Positions 7,377-12,554 of a stretch of DNA of 12,554 nt are shown in pieces (positions within the stretch are counted from its first letter, which is position 1; every line of letters starts with the position of its first letter). The stretch is taken from NCBI GenBank assembly GCA_002345845.1, contig DDWF01000135.1:949-13502 (forward strand). The letters are read 5' to 3'. Position numbers and translations under genes: made by a program. The notes below the pieces were generated by a model. That model saw only the letters and a list, made by a program, of their open reading frames with translations, was not told the origin of the DNA and did no database searches. This stretch comes from Betaproteobacteria bacterium UBA2293. GTDB taxonomy: Bacteria; Pseudomonadota; Gammaproteobacteria; Burkholderiales; Rhodocyclaceae.

Positions 7377-8033
7377 TTAGGCCGAGACCGAGAGCTGCGA
7401 GGCGAGCAGCTTGTCCGCCTGTGCCTGGCCTCTGCCGTAGGCATGCAGCAGCTCCATGATCTGGCGCATCACCTGCGCTTCGCTGCTGCTCGCCGTGCTG
7501 CTGGCGGCTTCGCTGGTCGTCGTGCTCTCGGTGGATTTGTCGTAGGCCATGGCTTCCTGGAAGCTGACCTTGCCGTCGCCATTGCTGTCAGCCGCTTCGA
7601 AGTTGTCGACGATCTTGCTCAGCAGTTCGCTGCGGGCACTGTCGCTGCCGGCGGCTTCTTCCAGTTGCGCCGTCAGCTCCTCCTCGGTGAAGCCGGCATC
7701 ATCGGCTGGCGGCGGCGGGGGCGGCATGCCGCCCATGCCCTGTGGTCCGCCGTGACCGCCGCCTTGCATGCGCATCCGGTTGAATTCGCCGTCGAGCTGC
7801 TCCTGCAAGCGGCTGAGGACGGTCGATAGTTCGCTTTCGGTGACCTTGCCGTCACTGTCACTGTCGAGCGCGGCGAAAACGTTCTCGGCGCTGCTGTCGC
7901 TGTCGTTGCTGCTGGCCAGCTGGCTGAAGGCCGAGGCCAGATCGCTTTTCTCGATATAGCCCTGATTCTTGGTGTCGAGTTTCGAAAACAGCAGACTGGC
8001 CATCTGGGATGTCTGATTGATGCCGCTCAGCAT
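7377..8033 (-). CDS. EF-hand calcium-binding protein
   Basis: A 218-residue acidic, serine-rich protein with two canonical EF-hand loops, DSDSDGKVTESE (57-68) and DSNGDGKVSFQE (149-160), and a degenerate one, DTKNQGYIEKSD (20-31). A Gly/Met/Pro linker (91-110, ending in six prolines) separates the two halves, and a Ser/Thr-rich stretch (167-185) precedes the C-terminal helix. There is no signal peptide, lipobox or membrane segment. The start has AAGGAG 6-7 bases upstream of the ATG. It recalls the EF-hand proteins of the XopAW type, some annotated as type III effectors, but nothing here shows secretion. It is divergent from a CpxR/CpxA-like pair and shares its regulatory region, suggesting control by that system and a role in calcium binding or sensing. 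The function is otherwise unknown. Confidence 0.82.
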   Translation of the reverse strand: MLSGINQTSQMASLLFSKLDTKNQGYIEKSDLASAFSQLASSNDSDSSAENVFAALDSDSDGKVTESELSTVLSRLQEQLDGEFNRMRMQGGGHGGPQGMGGMPPPPPPADDAGFTEEELTAQLEEAAGSDSARSELLSKIVDNFEAADSNGDGKVSFQEAMAYDKSTESTTTSEAASSTASSSEAQVMRQIMELLHAYGRGQAQADKLLASQLSVSA

Positions 8034-8063
8034 GATGTGCTCCTTGCATGAAGTTGAAAAATG

Positions 8064-8081
8064 CCCGGAACGTCGTCCGGG
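8064..8081 (-). promoter_or_regulatory. Terminator-like hairpin in the EF-hand leader
   Basis: On the minus strand CCCGGA, a 6-base loop and TCCGGG form a perfect 6-base-pair stem. It is followed after two bases by TTTTT (8061-8057). It lies about 30 bases before the EF-hand ATG, inside the expected 5' leader, so it could act as an attenuator or RNA stability element. It cannot be the EF-hand gene's own terminator. Confidence 0.4.
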
Positions 8082-8137
8082 AGCTCTGTCTTGTGCAAGT
8101 TATCGGCCCGAAATGCCCAGAAGTGACGGTGCTTTGC

Positions 8138-8163
8138 GTTAAGCGGAGTAAAGCTTTGTTAAG
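8138..8163 (+). promoter_or_regulatory. Triple direct repeat, CpxR-type binding site
   Basis: GTTAAG (8138), GTAAAG (8148) and GTTAAG (8158) are spaced exactly 10 bases apart, one helical turn. The known CpxR consensus is GTAAA-N5-GTAAA, so this looks like an operator for an OmpR-family regulator that can bind as more than one dimer. It lies about 105-130 bases upstream of the EF-hand start and is most likely to serve that promoter; no good -10 for it stands out. Confidence 0.6.
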
Positions 8164-8192
8164 GAAATCCGGCGGAAAAACGGAATCCTCCG

Positions 8193-8209
8193 GAAATTGC
8201 CGCAATTTC
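8193..8209. repeat. Perfect 17-base palindrome between divergent genes
   Basis: GAAATTGC, a single central C, and GCAATTTC. It is nested inside a looser inverted repeat, GGAAATC (8163-8169) and GATTTCC (8214-8220). Another inverted repeat, CCGGCAA (8230-8236) and TTGCCGG (8257-8263), follows. The site lies midway between the two CpxR-type sites. It may be an operator for a further dimeric regulator or a cruciform-forming element; no protein can be assigned. Confidence 0.45.
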
Positions 8210-8267
8210 TGGCGATTTCCTCCCGACGGCCGGCAAGCCTTGCAGACCGGCAGGTTTTGCCGGTGGG

Positions 8268-8283
8268 GTAAAAGTCTGTAAAG
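8268..8283 (+). promoter_or_regulatory. CpxR-type box upstream of the response regulator gene
   Basis: GTAAAAGTCTGTAAAG is an exact GTAAA-N5-GTAAA match, the published CpxR recognition pattern. It is centred about 47 bases before the predicted transcription start near 8323 and just upstream of a poor -35 region. That is a position suited to positive autoregulation by the encoded CpxR-like regulator. Confidence 0.68.
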
Positions 8284-8310
8284 CCGCTGCCGGCCAGTCC
8301 TGTCTTTGGC

Positions 8311-8316
8311 TATCAT
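8311..8316 (+). promoter_or_regulatory. -10 element of the response regulator promoter
   Basis: TATCAT matches TATAAT at 5 of 6 positions. At 17-base spacing the -35 would be TGCCGG (8288-8293), a very poor match, which implies activator-dependent transcription. The predicted start near 8323 leaves a leader of about 30 bases. Confidence 0.45.
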
Positions 8317-8351
8317 GCCCGCCTGCGAAGCACTTGATTGGAATGGGAAAA

Positions 8352-9035
8352 ATGACCGCGGTCCTGCTGGTCGATGACGATGTGGAACTGGCCGAGCTGC
8401 TCGGCGACTACCTGGCCCAGGACGGGTTCGAGGTGACTACCCGGCATGACGGCGAAAGCGGGGTCGCGGCGGCACTGTCCGGCGATTTTGCCATCGCCGT
8501 GCTCGACGTAATGATGCCGAAGCTGTCCGGCATCGAGGTGCTGCGCCGCATCCGCGCCGCCGGTTCTTTGCCGGTGCTGATGCTGACGGCCAAGGGCGAC
8601 GACCTCGACCGCATTGTCGGCCTCGAACTCGGGGCCGACGACTATGTGCCGAAACCCTGCCAGCCGCGCGAACTGGCCGCCCGCCTGCGCGCCATCCTGC
8701 GACGCACCGCCCAGGCGGCGGACGCGACCCAGGTGCCGATCGTCGTCGGCGCACTGCGCATTCGCCCAGAATTGCGCCGGGTCGAATGGGAAGGTGCGGT
8801 GGTCGAGCTGACCAGTACCGAGTTCAACCTGCTGGAAATCCTTGCCCGCCATGCCGGCCGCCCGGTCAGCAAGAGCGATCTGTCGGAGCAGGCGCTCGGC
8901 CGGCCGTTGGCGCGCTACGACCGAAGCATTGATGTGCACCTGTCGAGCATCCGCCATAAGCTCGGCACCTTGGCTGATGGTCGCTCCTGCATCCAGACGG
9001 TGTATCGCCAAGGCTACCAGCTGATTCGGGAGTGA
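8352..9035 (+). CDS. OmpR-family response regulator, CpxR-like
   Basis: A 227-residue DNA-binding response regulator. The receiver domain (about 3-115) has the acidic pair D8/D9 in LLVDDD, phosphoacceptor D52 in LDVMMP, T79 in MLTA and K101 in VPKP. The C-terminal winged helix (about 130-225) ends in the typical SIDVHLSSIRHKLG and TVYRQGYQLI. It closely resembles CpxR in its receiver motifs, and CpxR-type boxes lie upstream of the gene. I start it at the ATG at 8352 (MTAVLLVDDD), which matches the family N-terminus; ATG 8343 and TTG 8334 are in frame upstream without better ribosome sites. It is followed by its histidine kinase, whose GTG starts one base after this TGA. Targets probably include its own operon and the divergent EF-hand gene. 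Confidence 0.87.
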   Translation: MTAVLLVDDDVELAELLGDYLAQDGFEVTTRHDGESGVAAALSGDFAIAVLDVMMPKLSGIEVLRRIRAAGSLPVLMLTAKGDDLDRIVGLELGADDYVPKPCQPRELAARLRAILRRTAQAADATQVPIVVGALRIRPELRRVEWEGAVVELTSTEFNLLEILARHAGRPVSKSDLSEQALGRPLARYDRSIDVHLSSIRHKLGTLADGRSCIQTVYRQGYQLIRE

Positions 9036-9036
9036 T

Positions 9037-10146
9037 GTGGGGCGCCTCTTCTGGAAGTTCTTCCTGTTCATCTGGCTGGCGCAGCTGGCCGGCGTCGTCG
9101 GCACCGGCGCCTTGTTCTGGCTGGAGCGCCAGCAATTTGCCGGCAGCAGCATGCAGGCGCCGCCGTCCGGCGTGCCGCCTGATGCGCGCGTCGGTCCCCG
9201 GCCGCCACCGGAATTCGCCCGCGGTCTGCCGCCGTCCGCTGCGCGGCCCCACGGTCGACCGCTGCCGCTGTTGCCGATTGTCGTCGGGCTGTTTGTCAGC
9301 CTGCTCTGCGCCGCCGGCCTGGCCTGGTATTTCGCCAAGCCGATCCGCCAGTTGCGGCAGGCCTTCGATGCTGCCGCCGATGGCCAGCTGGCGGTTCGCG
9401 TGACGCCGGCGATGGGGGGGCGGCGCGATGAACTGGCTGATCTTGGTCGCGACTTCGATCGCATGACGGAACATCTGCAGCGTCTGGTCGAAGGTCAGCA
9501 GCGGCTGCTGCACGATGTATCGCATGAAATGCGCTCGCCGCTGGCCCGACTGCAGGCGGCGATCGGTCTGGCCCGCCAGCAGCCGGCGCGGATGGAGGAT
9601 TCGTTGCGCCGGATCGAGCGCGAAGGCGAGCGCATGGACCGGCTGGTCGGTGAATTGCTGACCCTGTCCCGCCTTGAGGCTGGGGCCGCCGGCCCGCTGG
9701 AGCCAGTGGATGTCAGCGAGCTGCTGCTCGATATCGTCGAGGATGCCCGTTTCGAGGGTAGCGCCCGGCAGATTGGCATCACCTACGATCCTGGACTGCC
9801 GGCGGTGGTGCGGGCCAATGGCGAGCTGCTGCAGCGGGCCATTGAAAACGTCATGCGCAACGCCATCCGTCATTCACCCGATGGCAGCACGGTCGCTCTC
9901 AATACCCGGCTGACGGACGGCGGCCAGTTGCGCATCCGCATCGCCGATCACGGGCCGGGAGTGCCGGAAGCGCAACTGGAGGCCATCTTCCAGCCCTTCT
10001 TTCGCGGCGAGGGGCCTGACGGCGGCTACGGCCTTGGCCTGGCCATTGCTCGGCGCGTCATCAGCGCCCTTGGTGGCACGATCCGGGCAAGCCGGGGCGA
10101 CGCGGGCGGGCTGGTCGTCGACGTCGAGCTGCCACTGCCGGGCTGA
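9037..10146 (+). CDS. Sensor histidine kinase, CpxA-like, with short proline-rich sensor
   Basis: A 369-residue inner membrane kinase. Helix 1 is at about 8-28 and helix 2 at about 77-99. A HAMP region follows, starting at AKPIRQLRQAF (100-110). The HisKA motif HDVSHEMRSPLARLQAAI has phosphorylated H163. The ATPase domain shows the N box NVMRNAIRHSP, G1 DHGPGVP, F box FQPFFRG and G2 GYGLGLAIA. The DVSHEMRSPLARLQ region strongly resembles CpxA. The periplasmic loop is only about 48 residues and rich in proline and arginine, much shorter than in E. coli CpxA, so the signal may differ or be sensed in the membrane or by a partner. The start is GTG at 9037, with GGGAG four bases before; the overlapping ATG at 9035 is out of frame. 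It is coupled to the regulator gene. Confidence 0.87.
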   Translation: MGRLFWKFFLFIWLAQLAGVVGTGALFWLERQQFAGSSMQAPPSGVPPDARVGPRPPPEFARGLPPSAARPHGRPLPLLPIVVGLFVSLLCAAGLAWYFAKPIRQLRQAFDAAADGQLAVRVTPAMGGRRDELADLGRDFDRMTEHLQRLVEGQQRLLHDVSHEMRSPLARLQAAIGLARQQPARMEDSLRRIEREGERMDRLVGELLTLSRLEAGAAGPLEPVDVSELLLDIVEDARFEGSARQIGITYDPGLPAVVRANGELLQRAIENVMRNAIRHSPDGSTVALNTRLTDGGQLRIRIADHGPGVPEAQLEAIFQPFFRGEGPDGGYGLGLAIARRVISALGGTIRASRGDAGGLVVDVELPLPG

Positions 10147-10164
10147 AGATGGTGTAGCGAAACG

Positions 10165-10191
10165 AAAAGGCCATGCGGGTTGCGCATGGCC
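10165..10191 (-). terminator. Rho-independent terminator after the PEBP gene
   Basis: GGCCATGCG (10169-10177) and CGCATGGCC (10183-10191) form a perfect 9-base-pair stem with a 5-base loop. On the minus strand it is followed by TTTTCGTTTC, giving an intrinsic terminator for the murJ-PEBP transcript. On the plus strand it comes 22 bases after the kinase stop and may also end that message, although only a weak GGTGGGTTT follows there. Confidence 0.75.
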
Positions 10192-10218
10192 TGGTGGGTT
10201 TGCCGCCAGTTGCCGGGT

Positions 10219-10848
10219 TCAGCCGGAAAGCGCCGGATTCAGCGTATAGGTGCCGGTCAGGCTGGCCTGCGCCAACACGTGCCCTTGCAGGGCTGCGCGC
10301 ACCTCGGGGCCGCCGAAGCGACCCTCCAGCGGCAGGCGCTCGATATCGAGGGCGTAGACGGTGAATACGTAGTGATGCACGATTTCGTCGTTCCATGGCG
10401 GGCAGGGGCCGTCATAGCCGTGGTAATCGCCGCTCATGTCGTGATCGCTGGCGAACCAGTCGGTGTAGTTGTTCACTCCTTGGCGGCTGCCGTTTGCCGC
10501 TTGCTGACCGGATTTGCCCCGTGGCGTGACGCCGTTGCTGAACTCACCTGCCGCGATACTCGTCACCGAGGCAGGTAAATCGACGAGTACCCAGTGAAAG
10601 AAGTCGACGCGTGCTAGCGCGGCTGGCACCGTGCGGCCTTCCTGATTGACGTCATCACCCTGGCTGGGTACATCCGGGTCATGGCAGATGAGCACGAAGG
10701 AACGTGTTCCGGCTGGAATGTCCGTCCAGCTGAGTTGCGGATTAAGGTTTTTGCCGAGGCAGACGTGATGGGCGGGGTCAGGCGTGCAGAAGGAATAGTC
10801 GCCGGGAATGCGTTCGCCATCGGCAAAGCTGGTGCTGGTCAGGTGCAT
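10219..10848 (-). CDS. YbhB/YbcL family PEBP-like protein
   Basis: A 209-residue protein of the phosphatidylethanolamine-binding protein / Raf kinase inhibitor-like family. Family motifs are visible: the N-terminal LTSTSFADGERIPGDYSF, the ligand-pocket DPDVPSQ (relatives DPDAP), FFHWVLVDLP and GYDGPCPPWND, then HHYVFTVYALD. It is longer than E. coli YbhB (158 residues), mainly through inserts around QGDDVNQEGRTVPAAL and NNYTDWFASDHDMSG. There is no signal peptide, so it is cytoplasmic. Bacterial members have no firmly known function. I choose the ATG at 10848, preceded by GGAGAGG at 5 bases. An ATG at 10866 overlaps the murJ stop as ATGA but has no ribosome site. It follows murJ by 14 bases, so the two are probably cotranscribed without an obvious functional link. 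Confidence 0.85.
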   Translation of the reverse strand: MHLTSTSFADGERIPGDYSFCTPDPAHHVCLGKNLNPQLSWTDIPAGTRSFVLICHDPDVPSQGDDVNQEGRTVPAALARVDFFHWVLVDLPASVTSIAAGEFSNGVTPRGKSGQQAANGSRQGVNNYTDWFASDHDMSGDYHGYDGPCPPWNDEIVHHYVFTVYALDIERLPLEGRFGGPEVRAALQGHVLAQASLTGTYTLNPALSG

Positions 10849-10862
10849 CGGTGCCTCTCCTG

Positions 10863-12419
10863 TCATTCGGAAGACCGTCGCTTGAAGTCGCGCAGACGGA
10901 AGCCGAGAGCCCAAAGTGTCGCGAAATAGGCGGTCGCGCCAAGCGGAACCAGCCATGAGAGATGGATTGTCCGGCCGAGCGCGCCCTTTTGCAACCAGGC
11001 GTTTTCCGGCCCCATGCCGAACCATAGGGCGGTCGCCATAACGGTCATGGCCAGACAGAGTTTGATGACGAATGGTAACCAGCCCGGCTGCGGGGAGTAG
11101 ATGTCGTGCCGGCGCAGGCCGCGATAGAGCAGTGCCGCATTGAGACAGGCGGCCAGACCGATCGACAAGGCCAGCCCAGCATGGCCGAGCTTGAAACCGA
11201 AGACGAAGATGAGGTTCATCACCTGTGTGGCGAACAGGGCGATCAGCGCGATCTTCACCGGTGTGCGCACGTTCTGCCGGGCATAGAAGCCAGGCGCCAG
11301 CACCTTGACCAGGATCAGTCCGGTCAGGCCGACGGTGTAGGCGACCAGTGCCTCGCGGGTGCGGAACACGTCGTCGGCCGAGAAGGCGCCGTGGTGGAAC
11401 AGGGTGGCAATCAACGGCACCGCCAGCAGGGCCAGGGCGACGGCTGCCGGCGCGGCCAGCAACAGGGTCAGGCGCAGGCCCCAGTCGAGCAGTTTGGAGT
11501 ATTCGGCAAAGTTGCCGCTGGAATGACAGCGCGACAGCGAGGGCAGCAGGATGGTGCCGAGCGCGGCACCGAGCAAGCCGGAGGGAAATTCCATCAGGCG
11601 GTCGGCGTAGTACAGCCAGGAAACGCTGCCGGTGGCCAGGAAGGAGGCGAAGATGGTGTTGATCAGCAGGCTGATCTGCGACACCGAGACGCCGACCAGC
11701 GCCGGTCCCATCAGCGTGACGATGCGGCGCACGCCGGGATCGGCCCAGGCGGCGCGCCAGTTTAGCGTCGGCCGCGGCAACATGGCGATTCGGCGCAGCG
11801 CCGGCACCTGGATCGCCAGTTGCAGCAGGCCGCCGATGAACACCGCCCAGCCCAGCGCCAGTACCGGCGGATCGAAATAGGGCGTGGCGAACAGTGCCAT
11901 GCCGATGAACACCAGATTGAGCACCACCGGCGTGAACGCCGGCAGGGCGAATTTGCTCCAGGTGTTGAGAATGCCGCCAGCCAGCGCGACCAGCGACATG
12001 AACAGGATGTAGGGGAAGGTGATGCGGGTCAGCTCGACGGTCAGTTCGAATTTGCCGATATCGGCAGCGAAGCCGGGGGCGGAAATCCAGACCAGGATCG
12101 GCGCCGCGGCCATGCCAATGGTGGTGATGAAGAACAGTGCCAGCGAAAGCAGGGTGGCGACGTGATCGACTAGCGTGCGCGTGTCTTCCGCCGAATTGCG
12201 GTTGCGATATTCGCCGAGAATCGGCACGAAGGCCTGCGAAAAGGCGCCTTCGGCAAACATCCGGCGTAGCAGGTTGGGCAGCTTGAAGGCGACGAAAAAG
12301 GCGTCGGTGGCTAGCCCGGCACCAAAAGTACGGGCGATGACGAAGTCGCGGACGAAGCCGAGAATTCGCGAAAGCAGGGTCATGCCGCTGACCGTGGCCA
12401 GGGCGCGCAACAGATTCAT
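10863..12419 (-). CDS. murJ: MurJ, lipid II flippase
   Basis: A 518-residue polytopic inner membrane protein of the MviN/MurJ (MOP exporter) family, close to the 511 residues of E. coli MurJ. It flips undecaprenyl-linked lipid II to the periplasmic face for peptidoglycan synthesis. About 14 hydrophobic segments are visible. Conserved charged residues of the central cavity are present: R18, R24, D25, D39 and R52 near the N-terminus (SRILGFVRD, LPNLLRR). The GAFSQAFVP and YYADRLMEFPSGLLG signatures are also present. The start at 12419 gives the canonical MNLLRALATVSG beginning; no strong ribosome site is seen. It is the first gene of a minus-strand pair with the PEBP gene and is divergent from a tRNA promoter. 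An overlapping TAGAAT (12465-12460, minus) could be its -10. Confidence 0.95.
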   Translation of the reverse strand: MNLLRALATVSGMTLLSRILGFVRDFVIARTFGAGLATDAFFVAFKLPNLLRRMFAEGAFSQAFVPILGEYRNRNSAEDTRTLVDHVATLLSLALFFITTIGMAAAPILVWISAPGFAADIGKFELTVELTRITFPYILFMSLVALAGGILNTWSKFALPAFTPVVLNLVFIGMALFATPYFDPPVLALGWAVFIGGLLQLAIQVPALRRIAMLPRPTLNWRAAWADPGVRRIVTLMGPALVGVSVSQISLLINTIFASFLATGSVSWLYYADRLMEFPSGLLGAALGTILLPSLSRCHSSGNFAEYSKLLDWGLRLTLLLAAPAAVALALLAVPLIATLFHHGAFSADDVFRTREALVAYTVGLTGLILVKVLAPGFYARQNVRTPVKIALIALFATQVMNLIFVFGFKLGHAGLALSIGLAACLNAALLYRGLRRHDIYSPQPGWLPFVIKLCLAMTVMATALWFGMGPENAWLQKGALGRTIHLSWLVPLGATAYFATLWALGFRLRDFKRRSSE

Positions 12420-12431
12420 CGTGTGTAAGCG

Positions 12432-12461
12432 TTGCCTCGAGGGCGACGAAAAAGCTATAAT
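12432..12461 (+). promoter_or_regulatory. Sigma70-like promoter for the tRNA transcript
   Basis: TTGCCT (12432-12437), an 18-base spacer and a perfect TATAAT (12456-12461) point to the tRNA 67 bases further on. The -10 overlaps a possible minus-strand TAGAAT for murJ, so the two promoters may interfere. Transcription would start near 12468. Confidence 0.65.
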
Positions 12462-12481
12462 TCTACGCTGTGCCGCAGCCG

Positions 12482-12527
12482 CTGGCCGGAAAGACCGCTT
12501 CGGCGGTATCCGGAAAGGGCCGGCCAG
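12482..12527 (+). other. Structured leader with UUCG tetraloop before the tRNA
   Basis: CTGGCCGG (12482-12489) pairs perfectly with CCGGCCAG (12520-12527). Inside it ACCGC-TTCG-GCGGT (12494-12507) makes a hairpin closed by a C(UUCG)G tetraloop. CCGGAAAG occurs twice, at 12487 and 12510. The element ends one base before the tRNA. It probably belongs to the precursor 5' leader and would affect folding or 5' processing; a terminator is unlikely because no U-tract follows. Confidence 0.5.
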
Positions 12528-12528
12528 T

Positions 12529-12554
12529 GCCGGTGTAGCTCAGTTGGTAGAGCA
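12529..12554 (+). tRNA. 5' part of a tRNA gene, probably tRNA-Thr, cut by the window edge
   Basis: The first 26 bases fit a tRNA: the acceptor 5' strand GCCGGTG, then TA, the D-stem GCTC/GAGC and the D-loop AGTTGGTA. The anticodon lies beyond the window. The GCCG start and D-arm most resemble bacterial tRNA-Thr(TGT), so the amino acid is a guess while the tRNA itself is clear. Confidence 0.85.

Noticed and set aside
8313..9464. Minus-strand frame of 383 codons opposite the two-component genes
   Set aside because: It has no motifs and spans two well-supported coupled genes; a GC-rich antisense artefact.

Overview
The window is a high-GC chromosomal segment of a proteobacterium, most likely a betaproteobacterium of the Rhodocyclales type. 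That placement is inferred from codon and base use, an octaheme cytochrome of the tetrathionate reductase family, ovothiol synthase, and a CpxAR-like pair; no rRNA or other marker gene confirms it. There is no phage, insertion sequence, CRISPR array or other sign of a mobile island. It reads as ordinary chromosome carrying several accessory redox and regulatory modules.

Left part (1-4645, all minus strand). A bidirectional terminator at 55-86 closes a two-gene respiratory unit made of a periplasmic octaheme cytochrome c with a C-terminal membrane anchor and a four-helix di-haem cytochrome b. The two genes overlap by 4 bases. An FNR/ANR-type box and a TATAAT element lie upstream with class II activation geometry, so the unit is probably induced by oxygen limitation. 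Upstream of it lies ovoA (5-histidylcysteine sulfoxide synthase fused to a methyltransferase), the first and last enzyme of ovothiol A synthesis; no ovoB is in the window.

Centre (4646-7264). Divergent from ovoA is a plus-strand pair: a MoxR-type AAA+ ATPase and a CoxE-like VWA protein, a chaperone pair for maturing or remodelling an unidentified target. It converges on a minus-strand PaaI-like hotdog thioesterase gene, whose upstream region contains a strong palindrome.

Right-centre (7377-10146). An EF-hand protein (minus) is divergent from a CpxR/CpxA-like two-component system (plus). The intergenic region of about 300 bases holds two sets of GTAAA-type direct repeats with 10-base periodicity, the known CpxR operator pattern. 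It also holds a perfect 17-base palindrome and a terminator-like hairpin in the EF-hand leader. This suggests the kinase/regulator pair controls both itself and the EF-hand gene.

Right part (10160-12554). A terminator, then a PEBP/YbhB family gene and murJ (lipid II flippase) as a minus-strand pair. Divergent from murJ is a sigma70-like promoter, a strongly folded leader with a UUCG tetraloop, and the first 26 bases of a tRNA (probably Thr) cut by the window edge.
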